A stretch of DNA of 64,000 nt, taken from contig NZ_JAESIH010000025.1 of assembly GCF_016756745.1 (NCBI RefSeq), positions 62,001 through 126,000 of the forward strand, given 5' to 3'. Both the position numbers and the translations under genes were made by a program. This stretch comes from Aminivibrio sp. Lineage in GTDB: Bacteria > Synergistota > Synergistia > Synergistales > Aminobacteriaceae. Under the pieces are notes generated by a model. That model saw only the letters and a program-made list of their open reading frames with translations. It made no database searches and was not told the origin of the DNA. Every line of letters begins with the position of its first letter. Position 1 is the first letter of the stretch. Below, piece by piece: positions 10,801 to 19,945 of this stretch.

Positions 10801-13800
10801 CAAACGGCCCTGAAATCCCTGATAGTCTTTTGCATGCACATGAAGAAGGGCAAGTGGTGTTCTTCTGCGGGGCAGGTATATCTTACCCTGCGGGCCTGCC
10901 TGGTTATGAAGGATTGGTTAACGAGATCTATAAACGATTGGGAACTAGCTTTAATGATCTTGAAGAAACTGCTATGGATAATGGTCAATATGATGTTGCA
11001 TTGAATTTGTTAGAGCAAAGAATTCCAGGGCAGAGATTTGCTGTTCGTAAAGCTTTGGCACAAATACTGAAACCGAAATTGCGCCGCAAAGGGGCCAAAG
11101 AAATTCAAATGGCCTTGCTGCAACTTGCCCGTAACCGGGAAGGAGCATTACGGCTTGTTACTACAAATTTCGATCGTATCTTCGAACACGTGATCAAACA
11201 AACCAAACAGTCCTGTTGTGTTTATTCCGCCCCACTTCTCCCCATTCCCAAGAATAGTCGATGGAATGGACTGGTCCATTTACACGGTTTACTTCCCGTC
11301 TCCCCAGATGAAGGCGCGTTAAACCACCTTGTACTGACCAGTGGTGATTTTGGCCTTGCCTATCTCACCGAGGGATGGGGCGCTCGCTTCGTTAGCGACC
11401 TTCTCAGCAACTATGTGGTTTGTTTCGTCGGCTACAGCATTGGTGATAGGGTGCTCCGCTATATTATGGATGCTTTGGATGCGGATCGGATGATGGGTCA
11501 GGTGACACCTCAGGCCTATGCTTTTGTTCCATGCGAGCCAGGAAAGGAAAAGGTTGTAGAAAAGGATTGGAAGGCCAAAGGCGTTACGCCTATAATTTAT
11601 AAAATACCGGGAGGTTCCCAAGATCATTTAGTGTTGCGCGATACGTTAAGAGTCTGGGCAGAAACCTACCGTGACGGAATTTTTGGGAAAGAACGTATTG
11701 TTGTAGAGCATGCCCTGACTCGGCCTTCGGCAAGCACACAGCAAGATGACTACGTAGGGCGAATGCTCTGGGCCCTCTCTGACGATTCCGGGCTCCCAGC
11801 GAAGCGTTTTGCGGAGCATAACCCCGTACCTTCAATAGAATGGCTTTCTGAGTTCTCAAAGGAATGTTTTCAATGCGAAGACTTATCCAGATTCGGTATC
11901 CCCGCATGCCCACCGATTAAATGTAATGAGTTACGCTTTAGCCTTATCGACCGGCCGACACCTTATACCCTTGCTCCAAAGATGGCGGTTGTAAGCAGGC
12001 AACACGGGAGTAGTTGGGATATGAAAATGAGTCAGATTGCCCACTGGTTGACTCGGCATCTCAATAATCCTCAATTGGTTCTCTGGCTAGTGAAACAAAG
12101 CGGGGAACTCCATGAAAACATGGTAAGGATTATAAATGAGGAATTAGATTACCTTGTAAGCTTGGAACGTGAAAAAAATAAGAAAAAACTAGATGAGATT
12201 CGCGCAAATGCACCGAATTCAATACCCGATGCAAGGATGCGTGTTTTATGGCGAATCTTGTTAACAGACCGTGTCAAAGTGAAGCGTAATCTTGGAATTA
12301 CTCGATGGATTAATAGCTTCAAACGTGACGGTATGAATACTTTTTTACGGATGGAACTGCGGGAATTACTTTCGCCGATGATTATCTTGAAAGAACATTT
12401 TCGTTTGAGAGATGAAAATGAAACATTGGAGTCTCAATCGTCTTTAAGGCAATTAGTGGATTGCGAATTGGTCCTTGCAGCAGATGATGTTTCCATTTTT
12501 TTGAGAGATCTTGTAGATGAAAAGGGTTGGCAGGAAGCATTGCCCACGCTGATGGAAGATTTCCAGCACTTATTGTTCGACGCCTTATGTTTAAAACGCG
12601 AAATAGGGAAAGCCTATGAGCAAAAGGACCGGTCTTATTTAGATTTGCCATCCATCAGCCCACATGAGCAAAACTATGGATTTCGCAACTGGGTTTTTTT
12701 GATTGAACTGCTTCGAGATGCGTGGTGTGCGGTTAAAAAAATAAACCCATTGCGTGCTGCCCAAACAGCGAAAGAATGGTTTCAATTGCCGTTTCCGACA
12801 TTCAAACGATTGGCTTTTTATGCTGCAAGCCAAGGTGATCTGATCACTCCAGAAGATTGGGTGGATTGGTTGCTTATTGATGATGCCTGGTGGCTCTGGT
12901 CCGTTGAAACGCAACGGGAAGTTTATAGACTTTTCGTTCTAAAAGGAAAATCTCTTTCTTCCTGGTCACAGGAACGACTGGAAAATGCTATCCTGCTCGG
13001 GCCGCCCCGAAGGATGTTCCGGGATGACATTGAACCTGATTGTTGGCAGGAAATAGTTGATCACTCTGTATGGAGGCACCTGGCAAAGTTGGAAGCATCT
13101 GGTCTCCGTATGGGAGATGAAGCGCGAAATCGATTGGTTGATTTGTCGGTAGCTTACCCCTTTCTACAATTGGCTGCAAACGAAAGCGATGAATTTTCTA
13201 TATGGATGAGCGGATCGTGGGAAACGGATTTCGAAGAGAAAAAAGAAATTACTTTCGCGCCGCGAAAAAGAAGTGAGTTGGTCCAATGGCTGCAAACTAC
13301 ACCAGTCGATAACGATCGATTTTATAAGGACACCTGGGGCGATACCTGTCGTACGAGGTTCTTTCATAGCATTTTTGCATTGTGTGATATTGCAAAGAAG
13401 AAAATTTGGCCAAAAGACCGTTGGCGTGAAGCACTTCGGGTATGGAGTCAAGAGGGGTTAGTCTTACGGTCCTGGCACTATGGTGCACCGTTGGTCCAAG
13501 AAATGCCTGATGATGTGTTGCAGGAGATATTGCATAGTGTCACATGGTGGTTAAGAGAGGTTTCCGAAACAATTGAGAAACACCAGGATATCCTGTTGAA
13601 TCTATGCAAACGTATTTTGAATCTCCCATTAGAAGCTGGTTCTAACATAATACGAGAAGAGAAATCTCTGAGTGAACCTGTAACTGATGCGATCAATCAT
13701 CCTATAGGTCACGTAACGGAAGCACTGCTCAACATTTTGTTCAAACGTAAGCCTAATGACTCTGATTGTTTACCGGATGATATTAAACCCATTTTTACAC

Positions 13801-14612
13801 AACTATGTGAAGTCCGATCCGACCTGTTCCGTCATGGCAGAGTGATATTGGCATCCAGGTTGATCGCGCTCTTTCGCGTTGATCGATCCTGGACAGAACG
13901 TCATTTACTTCCTTTGTTCCAATGGGCAGATGATCATGAGGAAGCAAAGGCAGTATGGGAGGGGTTTCTTTGGTCTCCACGCCTGTATCAACCGCTTCTG
14001 ATTGCCTTCAAGTCTCAGTTCCTAGAAACGGTGAATTACTATGACGAACTAGGAGAGCATTGCCGCCAGTTCGTGGCATTTCTAACATATACTGCGCTTC
14101 ACGCGGTAGAAGGGTATTCAACTGGAGATTTCCAATCAGCTTTTCAAATGCTGCAAAGGGAAGGGTTAGAATATGCTGCTCAAACCCTGGCACAGGCGAT
14201 GGAAGGTGCAGGTGAGCAAAAAGAGGAGTATTGGAATAATCGTATTCGGCCATTCTGGCACAATATTTGGCCTAAGTCGCGTGACCTTATTTCCGGTAGT
14301 ATTGCAGAATCATTTGCCCGAATGATCATCGCTGCCCGAAACGAGTTCCCTTCGGCTCTGGAAACAGTCTACGATTGGCTATATTCGATTGACGACTTAC
14401 ATTTTATCCTGCATCTTTTAAAAGAATCTGGTTTGTGTAAGCAGTTCCCAAAGGATGCACTACATTTTTTAGACGCTTTTGATAACGTCCAATCATGGAA
14501 TCTTCAGGATTTGAAGGAGTGTCTCGAATCTATTGTCGAAGCAAATTCGGTTTTAAAGAAAGACCACCGTTACGAAAGGCTGATGGAGTGTGTTAGAAGA
14601 GGTGCGCTATGA
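10788..14612 (+). CDS. SIR2-domain defence protein inserted in BREX operon
   Basis: A 1274-residue protein with an N-terminal SIR2-like domain. It shows GAGIS at residues 28-32, TTNFD with N127 and D129, the HG pair at H166, and VGYSIGD further on, all typical of the bacterial SIR2_2 group. In characterised defence proteins of this group the domain is an NADase that starves the infected cell of NAD+. The remaining roughly 1000 residues are a helical region that I do not recognise; similar architectures have been named DUF4020. The gene overlaps brxHII by 13 bases and pglZ by 4, so it is embedded in the operon although it is not a standard BREX gene. Its coding sequence is less G+C-rich than brxC or pglZ. 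A toxic effector role linked to BREX is inference. Confidence 0.75.
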   Translation: MQFITNGPEIPDSLLHAHEEGQVVFFCGAGISYPAGLPGYEGLVNEIYKRLGTSFNDLEETAMDNGQYDVALNLLEQRIPGQRFAVRKALAQILKPKLRRKGAKEIQMALLQLARNREGALRLVTTNFDRIFEHVIKQTKQSCCVYSAPLLPIPKNSRWNGLVHLHGLLPVSPDEGALNHLVLTSGDFGLAYLTEGWGARFVSDLLSNYVVCFVGYSIGDRVLRYIMDALDADRMMGQVTPQAYAFVPCEPGKEKVVEKDWKAKGVTPIIYKIPGGSQDHLVLRDTLRVWAETYRDGIFGKERIVVEHALTRPSASTQQDDYVGRMLWALSDDSGLPAKRFAEHNPVPSIEWLSEFSKECFQCEDLSRFGIPACPPIKCNELRFSLIDRPTPYTLAPKMAVVSRQHGSSWDMKMSQIAHWLTRHLNNPQLVLWLVKQSGELHENMVRIINEELDYLVSLEREKNKKKLDEIRANAPNSIPDARMRVLWRILLTDRVKVKRNLGITRWINSFKRDGMNTFLRMELRELLSPMIILKEHFRLRDENETLESQSSLRQLVDCELVLAADDVSIFLRDLVDEKGWQEALPTLMEDFQHLLFDALCLKREIGKAYEQKDRSYLDLPSISPHEQNYGFRNWVFLIELLRDAWCAVKKINPLRAAQTAKEWFQLPFPTFKRLAFYAASQGDLITPEDWVDWLLIDDAWWLWSVETQREVYRLFVLKGKSLSSWSQERLENAILLGPPRRMFRDDIEPDCWQEIVDHSVWRHLAKLEASGLRMGDEARNRLVDLSVAYPFLQLAANESDEFSIWMSGSWETDFEEKKEITFAPRKRSELVQWLQTTPVDNDRFYKDTWGDTCRTRFFHSIFALCDIAKKKIWPKDRWREALRVWSQEGLVLRSWHYGAPLVQEMPDDVLQEILHSVTWWLREVSETIEKHQDILLNLCKRILNLPLEAGSNIIREEKSLSEPVTDAINHPIGHVTEALLNILFKRKPNDSDCLPDDIKPIFTQLCEVRSDLFRHGRVILASRLIALFRVDRSWTERHLLPLFQWADDHEEAKAVWEGFLWSPRLYQPLLIAFKSQFLETVNYYDELGEHCRQFVAFLTYTALHAVEGYSTGDFQSAFQMLQREGLEYAAQTLAQAMEGAGEQKEEYWNNRIRPFWHNIWPKSRDLISGSIAESFARMIIAARNEFPSALETVYDWLYSIDDLHFILHLLKESGLCKQFPKDALHFLDAFDNVQSWNLQDLKECLESIVEANSVLKKDHRYERLMECVRRGAL

Positions 14613-16624
14613 ACCCTTGTCTATCAGGTTTAAATGGTTGGCGAGAATTTGTACTCAAAGAATTCGTGCCGGGGATTAGCAAGCTGATCCTTGTTGCAGA
14701 CCCCGATGATCTTCTGACAGAGGAAAAACTGGCGTTTGGGCTTCAGGAGCGGGGATTCGACCTTATCGAGTTCAATGACCCGGTGGAATTTCGGTTCGCC
14801 TTTGAATCGAGATATCGCTCTATCTGGGACCAGGGAAAAGAGGCCAATTTGACGGTGGTTCTCCGCCTGCAGGCTTCCGAGCTTGGTTCACTGCCGTACG
14901 ATCTGCTCGAGGCAGGCCGTAAGCTTTCGTTCAGCCTTGGGACACTCTTTCCCAACTTGAGCTGCCCTGTGGTAGAGAAGCTTGACCGAAGCCTTCTCGA
15001 CACTCTCTTTGAGGCTCAGCAGAAGTCATCTCCGGATCGTATGGGGGAAAACGCCACTAAGGATTTCATTCTCCGTTCCGTGTTCGGCATTGCCGCAGAG
15101 CTTATCGGAGATGATGTGGAACTGCTTCGGGCATTGCTTCGGTTGCATTATGGAAAGTCGCAGATCCCGCAGATATTGGCGGAACGAGTTATACAGGTCC
15201 TCAGAAGTCACAAAGAATTTATTGACTGGCCGCTTGAGGAAATCGTCCCGGACGGCGAAGCGTTCTTTGCCTTTTTGCAGGAACGCTGGCCTCTCTTTTT
15301 ATCCAGAATTGGCGCTTTAGGCCGTGCAGGAGAAGAATTGGCGAAATCCGGCTTCAGGTATAGCGGCCCCGATCATCTTCCCTTTGATCATCAGGATGTG
15401 AGGATATATATCGACAACCTGTTCCTTGAGGGGAAACTAATCCCCGTTGAGGTTGAAGGTATTGATTATGATCCTGGATCGTGGTTTCGAAGCGGCATTA
15501 TTACGACCGGTGTGGACGATGAAGAACTGCGTATCGTCCGCCTGTTTGATATGGTTGAGCAAAATCTGCCTACAGCAGAGGCACGACACTCCGAATGGGC
15601 CGTCTTCGCACTGAAATGGGCAGAGCTTTCTTCCCTGGTTTTCTGCCGGAGCAACGATGAACATCAGACTAGGCTCAGGAAAATTGGTGAGGCGTTGAAC
15701 ACGAATTTTGCCGGTTGGCTGACAGGGCACTATTCCAACCTGGTGAATCTGCCGCCTACGAATCCTGCCATGGTGCACCATGTACCCCGCCGCCTGGCCC
15801 GTGATATTGAGGATTCCGCCGACAGTCGTATTGCGCTGATAGTGATCGATGGTCTTTCGCTTGACCAGTGGGTCACTATGCGCTCGTCTCTGCAAAAGCA
15901 GGATCCGGAATTTCTCATGCGCGAATTTGCTGTTTTTGCATGGATTCCCACGCTGACCCCTGTTTCGAGACAGTCAATTTTTTCCGGAAAGCCGCCACTT
16001 TATTTCCCGTCGTCTATACACTCAACGAATAGTGAGGCGAATCTTTGGAAACAGTTTTGGGAGGGGCATGATTTATCCAGAATGGATGTTGTGTACCAGC
16101 GGGGACTTGGAGATGGCGATGCATCCGCTCTTCTCGATGCTGTAATCCAGCCCGGGAAGACCAGGGTAGTGGGGCTCGTCGTGGACAAGATCGATAAGAT
16201 CATGCACGGCATGCAGCTCGGTTCGGCTGGAATGCACAACCAGGTAAAGCAGTGGTGCCAGGGCGGATTCCTTGCTGAATTGGTACGGATGCTGCTGGAT
16301 TACAGGTTTGATGTTTGGCTGACCGCAGACCATGGCAGTATTCAATGCGAAGGAAGAGGCCGCCCCTCTGAGGGCGTTATTGCCGAGACTAGAGGCGAGC
16401 GGGTTCGGGTGTATCCCACACCGGAACTTCGGTCCAGGGTTGCCTCGTTGTTCCCGTTTGCCCACGAGTGGGATCCGACAGGCTTGCCGGCGGACTATTT
16501 TCCCCTGGTGGCCTGCGGATTTGATGCATTCGTGAATCCGGGAGAGATGATTGTAGGGCACGGAGGTATTTCAGTCGAGGAAGTCATCGTGCCCTTTGTA
16601 AAGATAGAAAAGAGGACGCGTTGA
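14609..16624 (+). CDS. pglZ: BREX PglZ-domain protein
   Basis: A 671-residue protein of the PglZ family, an alkaline-phosphatase-superfamily fold found in all BREX systems. The fold's metal-site signatures are present: IVIDG with D414, the nucleophile region PTLTPVSRQSIFSG, and TADHG with D574-H575. The N-terminal 400 residues are helical and without recognised motifs. PglZ is needed for both methylation and phage exclusion in studied BREX systems, though its chemistry is unsettled. The ATG overlaps the stop of the SIR2 gene (ATGA). Its own TGA shares one base with the start of brxA. Length and motifs are those of type 3 PglZ. Confidence 0.85.
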   Translation: MNPCLSGLNGWREFVLKEFVPGISKLILVADPDDLLTEEKLAFGLQERGFDLIEFNDPVEFRFAFESRYRSIWDQGKEANLTVVLRLQASELGSLPYDLLEAGRKLSFSLGTLFPNLSCPVVEKLDRSLLDTLFEAQQKSSPDRMGENATKDFILRSVFGIAAELIGDDVELLRALLRLHYGKSQIPQILAERVIQVLRSHKEFIDWPLEEIVPDGEAFFAFLQERWPLFLSRIGALGRAGEELAKSGFRYSGPDHLPFDHQDVRIYIDNLFLEGKLIPVEVEGIDYDPGSWFRSGIITTGVDDEELRIVRLFDMVEQNLPTAEARHSEWAVFALKWAELSSLVFCRSNDEHQTRLRKIGEALNTNFAGWLTGHYSNLVNLPPTNPAMVHHVPRRLARDIEDSADSRIALIVIDGLSLDQWVTMRSSLQKQDPEFLMREFAVFAWIPTLTPVSRQSIFSGKPPLYFPSSIHSTNSEANLWKQFWEGHDLSRMDVVYQRGLGDGDASALLDAVIQPGKTRVVGLVVDKIDKIMHGMQLGSAGMHNQVKQWCQGGFLAELVRMLLDYRFDVWLTADHGSIQCEGRGRPSEGVIAETRGERVRVYPTPELRSRVASLFPFAHEWDPTGLPADYFPLVACGFDAFVNPGEMIVGHGGISVEEVIVPFVKIEKRTR

Positions 16625-17376
16625 TGGGCAAAAGGCATGAATCTATCGGCATCAAGCAGGTGATCCGGTTTGAGTGGATGCAGAAAACAGTCAATCTGCT
16701 GCTGGCCGGGCTTGATGCTAAAAAAATCCGACAGGAATTGCATGAGTTCCTCGCTGACAAAAAAGGGAACGGTTCAAAAGGGGAGCGGAGTGACCAGACC
16801 CGGACATTTGCTGTCAACAATCTGATGAAGATATGGGTTTCTCCTGAATCAGAACTGATGCCTCTGCGGGATGCATCGCTTTCCTTTATGAGGGAAAACT
16901 CGTCAATGGCTCTTGCTGTTCACTGGGGAATGATTTCAGCAGTCTATCCTTTCTGGTTCAACGTCGCTCGTCAGACAGGTCGTCTGTTGGCCTTGCAGGA
17001 GCAAGTGACCCAGATGCAGATCATAGGCCGCATGAAGGAGCAGTATGGTGACCGGCAGACCGTTAGTCGCTATGCGAAATATGTCCTCCGTTCCTTTGTA
17101 GCGTGGGGGGTACTGAAAGACTCCAAGACCAAAGGCTGTTATGAGAAAGCACCTGTGTTGTGCATTACAGATGGAAACCAGGCAATCCTCATGCTTGAAT
17201 CTGCACTTATGGCTGCCCCGGAGGCCAAGGGCATTTTGAGGTTGCTCCTGAATAATCCTGCTTTTTTCCCATTCCGGTTTCCGGAAATAGCCGGCGACTT
17301 TGTTTCCAGGCACAACAGCAGAATCGAAGTGGTTCGCTACGGACTGGATGAAGAGTTGCTGAAGCTGAGGGATTAG
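16624..17376 (+). CDS. brxA: BrxA-like protein (DUF1819)
   Basis: A 250-residue basic, mainly helical protein at the end of the operon, where type 3 BREX carries brxA. Known BrxA proteins bind DNA and belong to DUF1819. No catalytic motif is visible. The ATG at 16624 overlaps the pglZ stop by one base (TGATG); a TTG one codon earlier is less likely. The identification relies mostly on position, size and general character (an opening region with IKQVIRFEW, and paired helices), so it is less certain than pglZ. Confidence 0.65.
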   Translation: MGKRHESIGIKQVIRFEWMQKTVNLLLAGLDAKKIRQELHEFLADKKGNGSKGERSDQTRTFAVNNLMKIWVSPESELMPLRDASLSFMRENSSMALAVHWGMISAVYPFWFNVARQTGRLLALQEQVTQMQIIGRMKEQYGDRQTVSRYAKYVLRSFVAWGVLKDSKTKGCYEKAPVLCITDGNQAILMLESALMAAPEAKGILRLLLNNPAFFPFRFPEIAGDFVSRHNSRIEVVRYGLDEELLKLRD

Positions 17377-17387
17377 AAGAGCCGGCA

Positions 17388-17420
17388 TTAAATGCTGAGC
17401 ATTTAAAAAAACGATTTTTT
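17388..17420 (+). terminator. Terminator-like hairpins after brxA
   Basis: AAATGC/GCATTT around a TGA loop is followed by a second small A6/T7 hairpin ending in a T run. It lies 11 bases after brxA and would end the BREX transcript. Confidence 0.55.
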
Positions 17421-17429
17421 TAGCAAAAA

Positions 17430-17574
17430 GATGGAAAATGAATTTTTTTCGCCTTCTCTTGCTCATCTTGAGACAAGTCGCGCCTTCTGCAGCATTAGTC
17501 ATGTCCCCTTTAACAACCCTGTCCAGGACCGCCGATCTCGTCGCTTCTTTCAGGCTCAAAAAATCACTCCTCAT
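17430..17574 (-). pseudogene. Transposase N-terminal remnant
   Basis: On the minus strand an ATG at 17574 opens MRSDFLSLKEATRSAVLDR followed by a segment like TCLKMSKRR. This resembles the helix-turn-helix start of an ISNCY-type transposase. Homology stops at about 17430 and the rest of the gene is missing. It marks the right border of the BREX locus as a site of past insertion or exchange. Confidence 0.5.
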
Positions 17575-17689
17575 CGTCCTTATAGAGCAGATAAAATTTA
17601 GATCTCTATTACCGGGTAATTGATCCCTGTCCGGTTTCAGGTATGAAATTATCACTGTCTCGTAACAAATTTCTGTTTCCGTAAAGTCG

Positions 17690-17718
17690 TTGTTTTTTTA
17701 TTTTGTTTTTGGTATAGT
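17690..17718 (+). promoter_or_regulatory. Promoter of the IclR/amidohydrolase operon
   Basis: A -35 box TTGTTT at 17690-17695 and a -10 box TATAGT at 17713-17718 are separated by 17 bases in a very A+T-rich stretch. Transcription would start near 17725 and run into the regulator gene. Confidence 0.6.
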
Positions 17719-17732
17719 GTCATTAAATAGAC

Positions 17733-17751
17733 TATGAAACAAAGTTTCATA
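17733..17751. promoter_or_regulatory. Palindromic operator, probably for the IclR protein
   Basis: TATGAAAC-AAA-GTTTCATA is a perfect 8-base inverted repeat just downstream of the predicted transcription start and 19 bases before the IclR start codon. IclR-family regulators bind such palindromes, and a repressor here would block its own operon. Confidence 0.6.
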
Positions 17752-17770
17752 ATATAAAACTAGGTGGATT

Positions 17771-18556
17771 ATGGAAGAAAAAAAATACAAATTAAAATTA
17801 TTGGAAAAAACGTCTGAGATTTTTGCCTGTTTTGATTTGAGTCATCCAAAGTTGACATTTTCTGAAATCCTAAAACTTAAACCAAATCTGGATAGGACCG
17901 CAGTGTACAGAATTCTAATTAACTTACATGAACTGGGTTTTTTGGAACTTGATAAGAAAACCAACTCATTTTCAATCGGTGCAGAAATATACCGGCTTGC
18001 TTACATAGGCATTCGTAGTTTTGAGCTACGAGAAGTTATTAATCCTTTTATCAATAAATTAAGAGATGAAACGAAGGAGACTGTGATTGTTAACGTCGTG
18101 CAGAACAATCATGGAGTATGCATTGAGAGGATTCAAGGAATACACAATATCTCCATTACAGCTAATCCTGGAAGAGTCGTCCCGTTGCTCCGAGGGGCGA
18201 GTGGAAAAATTTTGGCTGCGCACTTGCCACATGAAGAGTTGAGAAAAATCTATGAAAAAGAGAAAGATTCTCTGAGAGGAAAAAGTTTTGAAAGCGTTCT
18301 TGAAGAGATGGGGCAAATAAGAAAGAAAGGTTATGACACTACTTTTGCAGATCTAGATCCTGATACCGCTGGGGTTTCATTTCCAATATTTGCCAATAAT
18401 ATGGAGGTGATTGCCGGGGTAAGCGTTATAGGTCCAGTTTTTCGTTTCACGCCAGATGCATTAGAGAACATTGTGAGTAGGACTCGAGTTTGCGTTTCCA
18501 ATATTTCAGAAAAACTCAAATATATTTTGATAGGGGGCAACAAAGGCAATGTATGA
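17771..18556 (+). CDS. IclR-family transcriptional regulator
   Basis: A 261-residue regulator. The N-terminal 75 residues form a winged helix-turn-helix (LTFSEILKLKPNLDRTAVYR), and the rest is the IclR effector domain, with RIQGIHNISI, the conserved PLLRGASGKILAA stretch and a closing GVSFPIF...AGVSVIGP region. IclR proteins bind a small metabolite and control nearby catabolic genes. The gene has a clear Shine-Dalgarno sequence (TAGGTGG) and overlaps the amidohydrolase gene by 8 bases, so it is co-transcribed with its probable target. The palindrome just upstream suggests autoregulation. The ligand is presumably the ureide-like substrate of the operon (inference). Confidence 0.85.
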   Translation: MEEKKYKLKLLEKTSEIFACFDLSHPKLTFSEILKLKPNLDRTAVYRILINLHELGFLELDKKTNSFSIGAEIYRLAYIGIRSFELREVINPFINKLRDETKETVIVNVVQNNHGVCIERIQGIHNISITANPGRVVPLLRGASGKILAAHLPHEELRKIYEKEKDSLRGKSFESVLEEMGQIRKKGYDTTFADLDPDTAGVSFPIFANNMEVIAGVSVIGPVFRFTPDALENIVSRTRVCVSNISEKLKYILIGGNKGNV

Positions 18557-19928
18557 TCTTGTTTTAAAGGGAGGAAAAATCTGTACTGCGCATGATTCCT
18601 ATTTTGCTGATATTGGAGTCGTGGATGGAAAAATCATAGAAATTACAAATTGCATTGATTTTTCAAATGCAAGAGAAGTGGTTGATGCGGCTGGACTTTT
18701 GGTGCTTCCTGGGGTATGGCATACACACTGCCATTTCAGGGATCCGGGGGTCACAAACAAAGAGGATTTCGAATCTGGGTCTAAGCTTGCTGCAGCTGGA
18801 GGAATTACCTTTGTTATTGATATGACAAATAATGAACCTGCGCCAGCAACTGTTGAAACCTTTCTCGATAAGAAAAAAAATGCAGAAAGTAAAAGCCATG
18901 TTGATTTTGGATTGTACGGAGCTGGTCTTCACCCGGATCAGGTAAAAAGCCTGTTTGATCTTGGAGCTATTGGAATTAAGGTTTTCAACACAAGGCACCC
19001 GAAAGACGTATATCCTTATATTTCTACACTTGGGGTAGTCGACCACGGGGTGCTATATGAAATTTTTGAAGAAACGGCTAAAACCGGGCTTGTCTGTGCT
19101 GTACACCATGACGACTCTGACTGGGTAAAAAGGATGGTTTACAGAGACTACATAGACAAGGGGAACATAAATGCAGCTGCATACGTGGATGCCTTTGCAA
19201 AGGGGTACATGTACGGTCATGGGATGGTTTCAGGGCTTGCAAGCTCACTTTACCTCGCAAAAATCGCTGGGGTAAGGCTCTACGTTCTCCATGTAGGGGT
19301 CATGCCAGATGGTGCATACGACCTAATCGATTTTGCAAAGAGTTCCGGACAGCCTGTGTACGCAGAGCTTGAGGCGTGCTCCTTCCTTATTGACAGGGCA
19401 ATGGCTGAGAAATTGGGTCCTCGTACATATGTCCACGGAAGAAATATTCCGAGAGCCAGAGATGCCTTGAATAATGGGCCGTGTGATGTTCTTGTTCTTG
19501 AACATGCCCCTCACCATAAAGATGAGGTTGCAAAAGGCTGGGATGACAACTTTGGAGCTCCTTTAGGAGTAATAGGAGCGCAAGAATTTTTCCCCATGAT
19601 GCTCAATGAAGTAAACAACGGAACCCTTACACTTGAAAGATTGATCTACCTCACTTCAGAAAATCCATCAAAAATTTTTGGAATTTACCCGAGAAAAGGA
19701 ATTATTGCTGTAGGTTCAGATGCCGATTTCACAATAGTTGATATGAATAGAGAACACGTACTGTCTTCCGAGGAATCTCTTTCCAGATCAGGCTGGACTT
19801 CCTTCGATGGAGTCAAGGTCAAGGGAATGCCTGTTTTTACTGTAGTAAGAGGAAATGTGGTTATGGAAAAAGGCGTTGTTAAAGGGGCTCGTGGTTTTGG
19901 GAAAATGATATCTCCGAAAAAACAATAA
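18549..19928 (+). CDS. Hydantoinase/allantoinase-like amidohydrolase
   Basis: A 459-residue cytoplasmic metal-dependent amidohydrolase of the dihydroorotase/allantoinase/hydantoinase group, which opens cyclic ureides. Binuclear metal-site features are visible: H58 and H60 in HTHCHFRDPG, a candidate carboxylated lysine K144 in GIKVF, histidines in CAVHHDD and VLHVG, and EHAPHH near residue 318. In allantoinase and dihydroorotase the last motif reads DHAPH with a catalytic Asp; here it is Glu318, so the activity may differ. The C-terminal beta segment (SDADFTIVD, VRGNVVMEKG) is typical of the family. The gene is coupled to the IclR regulator and followed by a small membrane protein and a symporter, which suggests uptake and hydrolysis of an imported ureide, imide or lactam. 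The substrate is not known. Confidence 0.8.
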   Translation: MYDLVLKGGKICTAHDSYFADIGVVDGKIIEITNCIDFSNAREVVDAAGLLVLPGVWHTHCHFRDPGVTNKEDFESGSKLAAAGGITFVIDMTNNEPAPATVETFLDKKKNAESKSHVDFGLYGAGLHPDQVKSLFDLGAIGIKVFNTRHPKDVYPYISTLGVVDHGVLYEIFEETAKTGLVCAVHHDDSDWVKRMVYRDYIDKGNINAAAYVDAFAKGYMYGHGMVSGLASSLYLAKIAGVRLYVLHVGVMPDGAYDLIDFAKSSGQPVYAELEACSFLIDRAMAEKLGPRTYVHGRNIPRARDALNNGPCDVLVLEHAPHHKDEVAKGWDDNFGAPLGVIGAQEFFPMMLNEVNNGTLTLERLIYLTSENPSKIFGIYPRKGIIAVGSDADFTIVDMNREHVLSSEESLSRSGWTSFDGVKVKGMPVFTVVRGNVVMEKGVVKGARGFGKMISPKKQ

Positions 19929-19945
19929 TCAAGGGAGGTAAAAAG

